Of a stretch of 64,000 nt of DNA, positions 1 through 10,805 are shown piece by piece. The notes under the pieces are model-generated. The model searched no databases. It saw only the letters and a program-made list of their open reading frames with translations, and had not been told where the DNA came from. Numbering within the stretch: the stretch's first letter is position 1; every line of letters starts with the position of its first letter. The DNA is from Blastobasis lacticolella (Eukaryota; Arthropoda; Insecta; Lepidoptera; Blastobasidae): the NCBI GenBank assembly GCA_905147135.1, contig LR990048.1:13872563-13936562 (forward strand), read 5' to 3'. A program made the translations under genes and the position numbers.

Positions 1-1310
1 GCTATACTAACCTTTTATTGTACTTTATACTTTCAAAACCAAACCCCAAAAGACGCATTTTTGTACAAATTAAGCTGAACAGAGCAGAGCCCCACTGCCC
101 ACTTATAAAATAAAGATGACTTTCCTATTACTCGGATAATATTAAGTGCTGGTACCAAGTTCGCGGACAGAGCGCGCCAGGCTACAGTCGAGAGGAGCTC
201 GAATATAGGTCACTGGGTTATTATTTACACGGAATCAACAGTTGCAGTGTCAGCTTACACTGTAGGTATACTGTTTGGTATTAAGTAGTGTTCCATATTA
301 ACCACGTCATGGTTATATCGCTATAAAGTGACAAAGGAGAGACGTTAAAATGGTTAATGAGAACTCTTGAGGTTTTTGGTAGTTTTTGAACGCAGGTTCT
401 AAGTTAAATGATTCCGATTCATGAATTATTATTTTGTATTTTTGATATTTTTTAATTGACTATGATATGTCTTTGAGAGAGTTTCACGTATGTTTCCTTA
501 ACCGCTAGGTAGTTCAAATAAATACTAATGTTACACATAGACATATAATAATTAAAATTCGTTTAGCGGAAAGTCCAACTTGTTTAGATTTCATGTAATT
601 TACGATAAACGGGTAAAATATAAATAATTACCATAGATCGTAAGCTGCTTTTTTCAGTTTACACGATATTTAACTTTATGGCAGTACACATAAGGTGATT
701 TTGGCATGGCGCCTAATGCAACGTCTATACGGCTCTAAGGTCTTTAATGTCATTGTTCTTTATACTGAGCTAAGATGAAAAAGTAATCTATCTACACTCA
801 TAGCGTAATGTTCCAATTTCATATTCGAAAACAGTCGTTTAAGGTTACACTTTTTTCACGCCAGTCTTTAAAATTTTTAAAAATTACTTTTCGATACAGC
901 ATTTCCCATACTATTTTCATTACAGCTGTATCGTAAAATAACTTTATAATCATTATGCAACACTTTTATTTTTTAAATTTTTGTCTGGCGCCGAGACACG
1001 GCGAAATGTAGGCTGAATACCTAAATGTCTTTGACAAATTCAAATTCAAAATTTAAATTTTTGTGTTTATATTTGTGTGTAATTATTTTCCCGCTAAACA
1101 GAATATTTTTTCTAATTGTTGTAATTTGTATTTGTGAATGTTTTTTCTTGTTTGAAGCAAATAAATAGAGAAATGTGAAAGTAATTAAGTGAATTTCCCG
1201 CCGCTTGATATCCTCGACGCGTAGAAACAATAGAACTGACTCGCAGCTTACTTCCAGCAAAGTTGAGAAAATTATAGGTACGATATTTTAACATAAAAAT
1301 ATGAGTGTAG
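1..1310. other. AT-rich stretch without recognised gene
   Basis: No convincing ORF, RNA gene or known repeat was seen on either strand. Open frames here are under 80 codons and AT-driven. Confidence 0.5.
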
Positions 1311-1313
1311 ATA

Positions 1314-1441
1314 AAGTAGTGTATGCAACTGCATATAATTAGGTATAGGTATCATACTCGGCTAATACTCGGCTACGCCTCGTATGATAAACAGACACTC
1401 ATGTTTTAATACCCCCTTTTATATGACAGTTGCATAAACTA
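1314..1441. repeat. Small foldback (MITE-like) repeat
   Basis: The left end GTAGTGTATGCAACTG is matched by the reverse complement of the right end (GTAGTTTATGCAACTG, one mismatch). A further inner inverted pair, TATCATAC...GTATGATA, lies at about 1349-1390. The whole ~128 bp can fold back on itself. It ends only 15 bp from the P-like element. No target duplication could be assigned, so the superfamily is unknown. Confidence 0.5.
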
Positions 1442-1456
1442 CTATTAGACTACAGA

Positions 1457-2118
1457 CATAGCCTCCTTCATCTACAAGCCATGCGCAGAAGTTTGACAAC
1501 GTCGCATTTTTAAATTTTAGTGAATCGGAAATTTACTGTAAAACTTTCTTCGCGGTCGTCGTCGTTTAATGTTATTAGTTATTTAAGTGATTGAGTATAT
1601 GCATTAGTTAGATAATATGAAATTGGATAGATTCCTGTACTATTTACCTATCTACCTACTTGGATTATATCCTATTACGCTCGGGAAATAGCAGATGTCA
1701 ATTATTTTAAAAGATATTCATTCTTTGGAAACGAAAAAGTCGGCACAGCCTCTTGTCCGTTTTTTAGCGTAACATCGTAGTTTGACCTACATTTTTCTAT
1801 GCAACAACGCCTAGGCATCTGTTGGAGAAATATTACTACTTTAAAACAGAATTTGAATGATAAAATAAGTAAAAAGCTAACAACAAAAATGATCGAGGAT
1901 TGTTTTTTACTAATCGTATTTATCCATATTTGGCGCAATTATAAATATATTTACTTTTATTTACCTTCGTAGATGGTCCATACAATTCGTTTATTTATAG
2001 TTTTAATAATATATTTTAAATTTATTAGCTTAAAATTCAAAATATTCCCGCTCATTGACATGTAAAGCGACGTTGCCGGTCCGTGCTACAGCATGGCTTG
2101 TAGATGAAGGAGGCTATG
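1457..2118 (-). mobile_element. P-like (THAP) DNA transposon, short copy
   Basis: The element is bounded by perfect 27-bp terminal inverted repeats: 1457-1483, beginning CATAGCCTCCTTCATC, and its reverse complement at 2092-2118. Weaker inverted similarity continues inward (AACGTCGC on both sides). The termini are flanked by an identical 7-bp direct repeat CTACAGA (1450-1456 and 2119-2125), the signature of a transposase-made insertion. The interior holds the start of a THAP DNA-binding domain on the minus strand. THAP domains plus 5'-CA termini and 7-8 bp duplications are what is known of P elements. At 662 bp it is far too short to encode a transposase, so it is a non-autonomous or deleted copy. 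Strand follows the THAP exon. Confidence 0.75.
1702..1818 (-). CDS. THAP-domain N-terminal exon or remnant
   Basis: The translation from the ATG at 1818 begins MPRRCC and has Cys at residues 5/6 and 10, then a VPTFSFPK stretch at about residues 27-34. These are the first half of a C2CH THAP zinc-binding DNA-recognition domain. The Trp, second Cys and His of the family are missing because the frame stops 38 codons in. Directly before the ATG (minus strand) is TTTCTCCAACAG, a good splice-acceptor-like sequence. The frame is open further upstream (to 1938) without similarity. No good splice donor is visible before the stop. It is read as the DNA-binding exon of a P-like transposase, truncated. 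A domesticated THAP gene exon is less likely given the flanking TIRs. Confidence 0.55.
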   Translation of the reverse strand: MPRRCCIEKCRSNYDVTLKNGQEAVPTFSFPKNEYLLK

Positions 2119-2125
2119 CTACAGA

Positions 2126-2927
2126 GCATTTTCTCTGTTTACGGCGGTCACTAACAAAGCACTGTCAAATTCGTGTAAAATTCAAATTATGAACGACTTT
2201 GACATTCATTCAAAACAAGCGAATTTAGGTCTGGGATTCAATCGAGATATGTCCTCTTCGTTACTATGCTTACGGTTTATTTGCCATAGTGTACAGTAGG
2301 GTATGTAGCAAACGAGCTTACTTATTTAATCAATTTATCCATATTATATTAATAGCTTGCTTTTTTATTACCTACAACGTGACTAATGAGCATCCAATTA
2401 GAATGCATTTACTTTGCTCTCCTGTATAATCTCCGTAGTAACACAGTATAAAGGAAACCTCCCCCGTATCAACGTAATTACTAGGCGCAACGTTGTAATC
2501 TGATATTGCTAAAGAGGCTAGTTATTGGTAAATTAAATCTACCTCTTCCTGAAAGCTCGTCTCCGAGCTTCCACGAGACGCAAAGCTTTTCTTTAGAGTT
2601 ATTAACTGAATAAAGTCTTAGGGAGATTTTCTATATTATAAGGAAATATTTACAGTTTCAAGAATGTTCAATGGCTTTTAAAAGTATTTAGAAACTCTGG
2701 AAGGCTTTTCGTTTCGTTCGCTGGACAGGGATCAAACTTTGATTAGAAGCCACTTTTAGTTTGAGTCAAAAGTTGGTTCAAATTGAGCCTTTAATGTTCA
2801 ACAATTAGTTTATGTAAAAGGGAAATGGCCCTGAAAAAGTGCTGTGTTACTTAGCAATCTATTACGTAAAACGTAGACTACGTTGGCAGTAGTTCGGTGC
2901 TTTTTATACTTCCAGGCGGTTAGGGGT
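2126..2927. other. Unannotated 0.8-kb stretch
   Basis: Nothing was recognised between the P-like element and the first SINE. A CG-containing inverted motif (CTCGTCTCCGAGCTTCCACGAG) near 2559 is too imperfect to call. Confidence 0.4.
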
Positions 2928-3276
2928 AAGCTCGACCATGATCCAGAATTTGGCAGATCAGTTAATGTTACTAACACAAATATGGATCGTGGTCCGAAAT
3001 AAATGATTATTTCATTTAATATAATTCATTTACAGAATGCGCCAGAGGCCTTCATCTGACCTCCGTGACCGTGTTAACAGGTGAACCTGCCCATATTGGA
3101 TCACGATTACACGTTTAGTCGCCTGAAACCTTCGCAGGTTTCTTCACGATGTTTTCCCTTACCTTAGTGTACAAAAGTACATAACTCAGAGAAAGTTATT
3201 ATTCCATGGCGGAACTGGGAATCAAACTCGTTACCTCTCGCTTACGAGGCCGACCCGCTAGCTATAACGCCACCGA
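2928..3276 (-). mobile_element. tRNA-Thr-headed SINE, diverged copy
   Basis: This matches, in order and on the same strand, the complete SINE at 49142-49502: tRNA-like head at the right end, body with the ACATAACTCAGA and GATGTTTTCCC motifs, and GACCATGATCCAG towards the left. Relative to that copy it has about 65 bp of AT-rich extra sequence near 2966-3033 and lacks the GATGAT tail. The box B region is degraded. Confidence 0.7.
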
Positions 3277-3593
3277 AACTTTCAACCTCATTTACTTTAA
3301 TTTCAGTTGTTGCAAAATATTTTATATTACATGTATTACACGTAATGTGTTTCACAGCCAGCCACCTCATAACCCTTACATATTACCTCTCCAAGAACGG
3401 TAACATGTGTGGTTTTAGTGCATGTGCATGTCTTCATTTTGTAGCGAAGCCAACAGTAAATTTTTATTTTCATAGCGACGTTAAATTTTAGAGGTCATTT
3501 ACTACGACGTTAGGTAGCTTCTAGTTTTTTTTATTTGTATGTCGGAGATACTTTTGTAACTTAACGACGCTACTATATTCAACTTAAATACGA

Positions 3594-3933
3594 TCATCTT
3601 GGCGTTAATGTCCCGGTTATGCTCTCGCGCACGAGGGCTCGGAGGCCGCCTTGACCATGATCCAGGATTTCGCAGATCAGGTAATAGTGGAGCGACTGCC
3701 ATCTTGATCTCCATGACCCTGTTACTAGGGGAAACAGACCAGATTAGATCATGGTTACACATTCAGTAGCTTGAAAGTGCAGGTTTCATTGTTTTCCTTC
3801 ACCGTGTCAGTGTTCGATTAACGTACATAACTCAGAAAAGAGTCATTGGTAGACGGCCGCAGCGGGATTCGATCCCGGTACCTCTCGCTTACGAGTCGGA
3901 TACCGTAACCACTCGGCCACCGATGCTCCCTAA
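3594..3933 (-). mobile_element. tRNA-Thr-headed SINE with target duplication
   Basis: A near full-length copy. On the minus strand the head contains CTCGTAAGCGAGAGG followed by the box-B-like GATCGAATCC. The 3' end carries GGGACATTAACGCCAAGATGA. It is flanked by a 17-bp duplication, ATTCAACTTAAATACGA at 3577-3593 and the same with one mismatch at 3934-3950, consistent with target-primed reverse transcription. Confidence 0.85.
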
Positions 3934-3939
3934 ATTCAA

Positions 3940-4205
3940 CTTTAATACGAGACCGTCTATACGTCGCCAGTTACAAATCGAGTACACGTCGCGTCCGCGT
4001 AGCACCCAAACAGGAATCGCGCCTAAATCGCGCAGCCTATTATGTTGGCGCGTATGATTGACAGTGACTACGCGGGAACGACGCGAGGACAGTGCGGGCG
4101 CGATGCGAGCGCTGTGTTATTGTATACGAACAATAAAATAAGCTTTCTGTCATTAGTATAGAAACCAAAATTTCATAAACATTTGACACAATCAAAGGTG
4201 TTACA
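3940..4205 (+). repeat. Interspersed repeat, copy 1 (partner at 37.0-37.3 kb)
   Basis: A GC-rich left part (GACTACGCGGG...GCGCTG) is followed by an AT-rich right part with CTGTCATTAGTATAGAAAC. The same order and wording recur at about 37055-37300. No coding capacity was seen and the class is unknown. Confidence 0.55.
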
Positions 4206-4237
4206 GGAAAGTTTTAAGAGCGTGCGGTGTCAGCAAA

Positions 4238-4572
4238 CTAATCTAACCGACAGAAAAATGTCGAAAAATCCCCAACCAAGTTTATAATTATTTTCTAAAC
4301 TACCAGGACCATCTCGATTAGACTAGGTTTCAAGTAAAGAAAACCCCATCGAAATCGGTTCATCCATCGGTAGCTACGATGCTACAGATAAACATACACT
4401 GGTATTGCAAACGTCCGTAGGCTGCGGTGACTGCTTACCATCAGGCAGGCCGCAAGCTTGTTTGCCACATTAGTAGTATAAAAAAAAACACACACACACA
4501 CCTTCACTTATACGCAGATTTACAGATAGACACATCAAACTTATAACACCCATCTTTTTCGGGTTTGAAGCA
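4238..4572 (+). repeat. Unclassified repeat D, copy 1 (interrupted)
   Basis: It starts ATCTAACCGACAGAAAA and contains TTTTCTAAACTAC, CATCTCGATTA and GGTAGCTACGATGC. It ends with CAAACTTATAACACC and a TTTTTTCGGG-like end. Three other copies lie at 17401, 52851 and 60593. This copy is split by a LINE 3' end at 4406-4490. Confidence 0.7.
4406..4490 (+). mobile_element. CR1/Zenon-type LINE 3' end, nested
   Basis: TGGTATTGCAAACGTCCGTAGGCTGCGGTGACTGC-type sequence with TTACCATCAGGCAGGCCG and a TAGTATAAAAAAAA end. It equals the 3' tail that follows the coding end at 61244-61393. The insertion lies inside repeat D, whose sequence resumes after the A-rich and CA-rich tail. Confidence 0.75.
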
Positions 4573-4794
4573 TGCGGTGTGGGAGCATTTAAACATAATA
4601 GCAACTTTTACAGACGTTCATAAACAGTTATTAACATTTAGCAACATTTACAATATATCTTATTAACATTTGTAAACACTTTTAAACAGTACACGAGCAA
4701 ATACAAAAGTCGCCATGAAATATCCAGAAGTATCAGAAGTAACTATTGGATGTGTGGAGTTTCACAAAAGGATTGTAGCCTTGGCCGTGACATC

Positions 4795-5093
4795 GCAGAT
4801 AAGCTGCAAGAGTGCCGCCTTCGATGGTATGGCTACGTCTTGCAAAGACCAGCATAATACGTGGGGAACAAATGTCTGGCCATGGCACCTCGACCTCGAC
4901 GGGAAGGAGAGGTCGGCCCAAGAAGCGATGGCTTGACGTCGTCAAGAATGACATGCGGGCCAACAAGCTCACCACTAAGGATACCTAAGACCGAGTGAAG
5001 TGGGCCAGGAAGAGTAAGAAGGCGGACCCCGGGCCCTCACGTGCCGCGCGGGAGCGCAACCGGGACATGACGCCGAGATGATGATGATGATCA
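4795..5093 (+). pseudogene. RTE-type LINE C-terminus (KADPG family)
   Basis: With one frame change the translation reads like the C-terminal region of RTE-type reverse transcriptases. LQECRLRWYGYV is followed by GRRGRPKKRWLDVVKNDM, RANKLTTKDT, one in-frame stop, then DRVKWARKSKKADPG and RAARERNRD. The 3' end runs straight into ACGCCGAGATGATGATGATG, the microsatellite tail usual for RTE elements. This last stretch is shared with the tRNA-Thr SINE. Only the last ~100 codons remain, so it is a 5'-truncated dead copy. Confidence 0.8.
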
Positions 5094-5366
5094 GAAGTAA
5101 CTATTACTTCGCCGAACATCAAAGTTGAAAGTCATTTATTTGTAACACAGGTGTATACAACTTAGTTGTTATAAAATTGGCAGTTGTTATATTATTATCT
5201 AGCCCTATTTTGGTCAAACAAATATTTAATTAAGTAGGTGTGTAAATCGGTATGGGATCACCAGTTGCAAACAGTTCGGAACTCTTCCTAATAGTAGACG
5301 AACATCTAGAAACAGAACAAAACAAGGAAACTACTGCTGTCATCGTCGGGCGGTCCTCAGCTAACT

Positions 5367-5400
5367 TTCGCACCTGCACTCCGGTGAGTGCAGGTGCGAA
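5367..5400. repeat. Perfect 15-bp-stem hairpin
   Basis: Stem TTCGCACCTGCACTC (5367-5381) pairs perfectly with 5386-5400 around a CGGT loop. It stands in otherwise ordinary AT-rich DNA. It is not followed by the CTRR expected of a Helitron end. Confidence 0.85.
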
Positions 5401-5814
5401 TTCTACTCACATATTTGCTTAATGTGACCCGTCAGTAACACCTCGCACAAACAAACCTGGCTCACTATACACTAGTACGAACAAGAGGCAAATAATATCG
5501 CATCTTTGGCAATTAGGCGAAATGACTGAATTAACAACATGTAAGCATTTCAATAAATTAATCAGAAATACTCGGTGTCTAATTTATGGATAGAATACAT
5601 AATTATGCGGATTTCTTAATTTGAAAGTTAAATCATCCAAATATTAAATATAGCATAAAGATAAAGCGTACTGCTGGAATATTGTTATGATCTTTAAATA
5701 AGGATTTATTCAAATATTTTCTAAGCTACTGAACTATTAAGTACAACGTTTTTTTGTTTATTATAGGTTCATTAATCAACTAATCATACTTCATATAATA
5801 TTAACCATATAATA

Positions 5815-6052
5815 AATCCGAAAGTTTGCTAGGATGGATGAATGTTTGAATGTCACTTTTTCACGAGAAAACTACGGAACGGTTTTGATGAAATTTAGCA
5901 GTAAGACAGCTATACCTCAGAGATAAGTACAGCTCAGAATAGCACATCGGCTATCCCGTTTTATTTAACTCCGAAATTCGTAGTTTCTGCGGGGTTTGGA
6001 ACGTGATAACCGAATTATACGCGGATGTAGATGCAACAGCTACATCCGCGTA
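5815..6052 (+). repeat. Degraded Helitron-like repeat ending in a hairpin
   Basis: Phrases such as ACGGAACGGTTTTGATGAAA, followed by a GC-rich ACGCGGATG and CAACAGCTA end, resemble the general plan of short insect Helitrons. A perfect 13-bp stem TACGCGGATGTAG (6018-6030) pairs with 6040-6052. The 3' CTAG is not intact. Confidence 0.35.
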
Positions 6053-6059
6053 CATTACT

Positions 6060-7690
6060 TACATAATTCAGTGTAAAGTCCACAGCAAAAACCATACACG
6101 TATCGACACCGATAGGAGTTTTATTATAAATATAAAATAAGTTGCCACGTCGCGTGTTATCTCTGCATCCGGCGCGGCGCGTCCATAGTTTATAGCAGGC
6201 CTTCCTGTCGCCGGGCCGTGGTGTAGGTATCTATCCCTAACATACCTGTGTATTCTATAGTACACGGACGGTATCATAAAAACCTGCTCGTTGCAGTTCA
6301 CTGTGGATACTGCGTGTGAATTTTTTTTTATAATAGAAAGAAGCAAGTCGGTCATAAGTTTTTCAATTCAAACATTTAAAATTAGAATATTAACAAATTG
6401 GCTTTATTTTATTTTAGGTTATTCACATTTCCAACTTCAACAAATGATTGGCAACAGATGGGCAAAGCCCTATGATTTTTATTTGTAAAAGTTATATAGA
6501 AGCAACGTCATTGTAAATGAAACCTTTTATAGGTTTTTCGACGTTCCATTTCCTCACCTGCTTCCATCATCACAGTTTATATTTTCAACCACCTACACCT
6601 GATGTCACACCCAGGTCGTAGACCGGGCGTAGCGCGACAACCCTAAGCTTAAGTTACCATATTCGGCAATAGACGAATCGATCACGAATGCGTGGGCGGA
6701 CTTTGAGAAAGGTGTAAGCTCGTTTTTTGGGATTTTTGTCCTTAATATTCCTATTTTGCAGGGATCCTTAATTTTCCCGGAATTTCCCGTGATTAGCAAT
6801 TAATGTCGCTCAAGAATAATGAAAATTCCAGGCTCTGCAACGGTTACTTTTATCAACTAGAGGTAATAAATTATTGATCCGCTTGTTACTGTTGCTAGTT
6901 CGTAGTTAAAACATGGGAACTATTTTTATACTTGTACCAGTAACACCAAAGATATTTTTTAAGTATTTAAAGAAATAACCGCTGCCATTGATTTTAAATT
7001 AAAGTAAATCAGTCCAGGTTTTTGATATTAATTTTTAATATAAAACTAAACCTATGTTTTGCATCAAAAAATTTATTTTCTTATGTTTATGATAAGATTA
7101 AGTCGTCATTTGGTTTTCCGGTTCTTGATAAAACGCCAATGAAGTTACAAACTGCCTGTGTGCCAAATTTCATCCAAATCCGTTAAGCCGTTTTTGCATG
7201 ATAGAGTAACAAATAAACACCAACAACTTCAAATTTTGTAATATTAGTAGGAAGTAGGATGATGAAGGCTGTAAATTCAGAGTCGAATATCCCAATCTTG
7301 ATAGCGTTACAGAAAACTTATTGCATGGACCGTAGACGCATTTCGCACCGTCACAAGTTGCGGTCCTCCTCGTAGACGGTTTGTTAATTATACCAAAGTT
7401 GTTACGAATTCAGAACAAACAGAGACCGCGAATGCCGTTGGGAAAGAGACAGAGCATGTTGTGAGCGAGGACAACCGCAAAGAGCATTTTTGTGTAACAG
7501 TACCAGGATTGGACGCAGCTCCTACACACGAGAGGGATTTACACAATTTATATTAACTGGGTTTCAGATTAAGTTGCAACAATGTTTTTAAACTTCGTTT
7601 TTTTAAATTAAACTCTTTGGGCTTCAATGGTCTGGTCTAGCGCAGGCCGACGGGAATGAATTTCTAGCTATGCTGTCTCCGCTTACTCCG
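6060..7690. other. Unannotated 1.6-kb stretch
   Basis: No gene was recognised. Around 7130-7256 the minus strand carries AACGGATTTGGATGAAATTT and an ACTAATATTACAAAAT end, which looks like a short interspersed-repeat fragment. Open frames at 6068-6355 and 6605-6799 show no similarity. Confidence 0.4.
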
Positions 7691-7694
7691 CGGT

Positions 7695-8075
7695 ACTGGA
7701 AAAAGAGGCTTTCCCAAGAAGCGATAACTTGACGTCATTAAGGATGTTCATCACAGCTCATAAGAATCCACTGCAGAACTTAGGGCCTTTCCAACGAAAG
7801 GGAAGGTTATTGCCATAATCACCACGCTTAGCAGGTGGGTTGGAGATCGCAGTGTTATAAATATAACAATGGAAAACGCAACTGCCCATTTTCTAACCTA
7901 CGAGACTCTAGATCTTTAGCCTCGAAAACGTTAGTCGCCATCTACGACACCCACGAGTGTAAAGGGTTGGTGCTAACAAATTTGTCAGTAAGAATGCGAA
8001 AGACCGAGGGAAGTGGAGAAGGAATAAGTAGGAAGGTAGGGAACCCCGGGTTTTCGCTCACCGTGCTAGAGTGCT
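7695..8075 (+). pseudogene. RTE-type LINE C-terminus split by a repeat
   Basis: Before the break the translation reads RGFPKKR-stop-LDVIKD. After the break it reads NAKDRGKWRRNK and GREPRVF. Together these match the order GRPKKRWLDV...DRVKWARKSKKADPG of the copy at 4795. The ~230 bp between the halves (7748-7976) is the (GAT)n-tailed repeat inserted on the minus strand. Several stops make it a dead copy. Confidence 0.7.
7748..7976 (-). mobile_element. (GAT)n-tailed SINE-like repeat S3, nested copy
   Basis: It matches the reverse complement of 10806-11058: CACTGCAGAACTTAGGGCC, GGTTATTGCCATAATC, GGGTTGGAGATCGCAGTG, GACACCCACGAGTG and AGGGTTGGTGCTA, in order. The 5' end (GCCGTGTGG...) is missing. 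It sits within an RTE fragment. Confidence 0.75.
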
Positions 8076-8079
8076 AAGC

Positions 8080-10805
8080 TTTAGAAAGTAGATATTTAGC
8101 AGTCACATGAAAAGTTACGCATAAACTAAAAATTAATTATCCGAATACAGGTACCTATTAAAACTATAAATTTTGCATGCCAAACAGATTTATCATCTCA
8201 GTCGTATCACTCTACATTTACTTGATACTTAAACCAAAATGTCTATACTTAAACGTGTTTAAGAATTTGGTGTAAGCCGGGCTTAGACTGTGTGTTAAAA
8301 ATTGTTTAAATTTGTCTTCCAAAAATGCCTTCAGTAACTTCAATTAATTTTAGGTGTGGATAAAGCCTATCATTATATTACAATTATGGCAAAGTTTGTC
8401 GGTATCTACGTAAATATCATACTAATACTTAATGTATCGATCTATTTTCTATAGCTTAGTAGGATAAGCCTACAAATTACAATGTTCATGTCCCAAGCAA
8501 TGGAAGTCGTTTTTCATCCTGTGTCATGAAAACATGTTTGCGTTGTTATCCCGCTGGCAAGTTTGGTTGATAAATTACATCCTTTCCAGGTAACTGTCCA
8601 TGTAATAATGAAATTGAACTAAATCACTGATTTTCTCCAAATACGCTTCTGCCAAATATTTGCAATTTATTCGGACTATAAATCCTGGTGATAAACAATG
8701 TTATGGCAAAATTCCAGCATGCGAGTACACTCGTTTATGTAGTTCAAGCTAAATTTTATACAGAATTCGGCGGTATGGTGGTTAATTCCTGGTATGCGTA
8801 TTTTATTATATTAGTTCTGTATTCTTTACTTTTGCCGCACGGTTTACGGCAATACAACTTAACCTTCATTTACGGATACCATACAAGATTGCACCCCGCC
8901 TAGAACCTCTATTGTAGTCGATGTGAAGCTGCGTTATCCTATTGCAATTTTTAAAACTGGGATTTTACGCTTTTCAGAACTAGTTTAGCTATCGCAAGAA
9001 GTGTTCTGAAATACCCTATTTCTGTATCCTAAAACATGATGACAGTCTTAAACAAGGATATACCTAGATTGTTTCGTGATTGAGTCGTGATATGATATCT
9101 CATGCAAGTAGAGAGTTTGTGCCATTGGAGACATAGATTACGACGTACATTCGACGCACGACAACAATATCTGTTACAAAAGCACGGTATCCAAGGCATT
9201 GTCAATTCAAGCAGACAAAGCGCTGATAACTATTCTCTGTATAGCTGTAATTTGGAAGGGTTATTACGAGGGACGCGTTGCTTTAATGGCTGTATAATAG
9301 ACGTCCAACCTATAGCTTTAAGCTGGAAAGTCGCATATTGCGTAATGATTATTATTAGTGAAGCATTTAGAGTAAGAGACCGATGTTCCTGATAGCATTT
9401 GAGTCAAATAACTTTGCTAGGACTGTGTTAAGAATCCAAGAAGAGTAGGGATGGGTACCTACAATCGGCTTTTCTACTTCGGCTAGCTATTATTCTACTA
9501 ATGATTGCGTTGTTGACAATGAATTTGTAATTCTAAACTTATTGAAACCTTGTACGAATAGTACATGTACCGTTAGATTGTTTACAGCTTATTATTACAG
9601 ATTCAGGTTACAACCAGTCCTTTACATTACAAAGGTGATAAGTGTAGACACCGCCTGGGACTAAGGTCTCTAACCCGCCACGATCATAATTCATGAAAAG
9701 ACTGCAGCTGAAGTGGCTACCGTGATTATTCTACGTCATCGAGTACAAGAAAAAAATCCGCTTTGTAGCGATACTACAGGTTTAGGAGACCCACAAACAG
9801 TCTGCCCGTGCAAAATACGGCAAAAAAATATTTTTTGTTACCCAAACATCGACTTTTCGTAGGGATAGTACTTACATAATCCTCTACAAGAAAATAAAAT
9901 TAAGTTACCAATTGGTGACTATCATGTGGATGAAAAGCGAAACTGCCAAGATGACGTGAGGCAGATCGGTTTTATTTCTCTCACGTATCCTGTCCTGTAT
10001 ATATTACCTTTGTTTGGAACTATGTATGATTCGTTGAAACTGACTTGTCTTATTTGGTTAAGGAAATTATGTATTTAAATGGATAATGTGCAGCAGTATT
10101 CGTTGAAATTCACATTCTATGTGTTTCTTGTATAATTTTCGACATCTATACACAATATACGTAGCGTCATTGATACGGCAAGTCGTGATTTTGGGCATTT
10201 TTTGTTTACCAAATAAAACAAGTCAGTTTAAACGGATCATAGGTACCCAGAGGTAACTGCATTCAAAGAATTGAAATTCAGAAGTTATTTTGTCCGACAA
10301 AAAGTTGTCTTCCCCCTTAACCCTTATAATTAATAGACATATATTTCCTACCCGACATTGATTCTCCGGACTACAATATATTATCAGTAAAATGAATGTT
10401 CATTCGGCCTGAAAATTATGTAGGTGCCTCCCACAGTGATTGCCTATCAACGCGTGCACGTCCAGGCTACCTGTGGAGCAATTTTTTATTTTTATCCGTA
10501 TACGTTATTACGCCTACACGGGCCAGAGTTTTATAATAAACTGTTTGAAAAACGGTCGTCAGCTAGCGGGCAGTCGATCGATTTACTTAAAATAGGAACT
10601 TGAGGGGTTTATTACCTTAGTTTGGCATGGTGATACCTAAAAGCTCTCTCTTAAATACAAATAACTAGATTTTGATAAACAGTTATAGATGGCTCGTTCT
10701 TCGGACAGAGGATAAGCATTGTTATCCAACGAGGCAACGCAGCTAGCATTTTGGGCCAACCAAGCCAAGCGCGGGACAACGGTGTTAATTAATTTTTAAA
10801 TGTTT
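8080..10805. other. Unannotated 2.7-kb stretch
   Basis: No gene, RNA or repeat was recognised. The longest open frames (8688-8903 and 9102-9392, both plus) have no identifiable domain and no splice or start context that sets them apart from chance. Confidence 0.5.

Noticed and set aside
5367..5400. Helitron 3' terminus
   Set aside because: The hairpin is good, but no CTRR follows at the expected distance and no matching 5' TC end was found.
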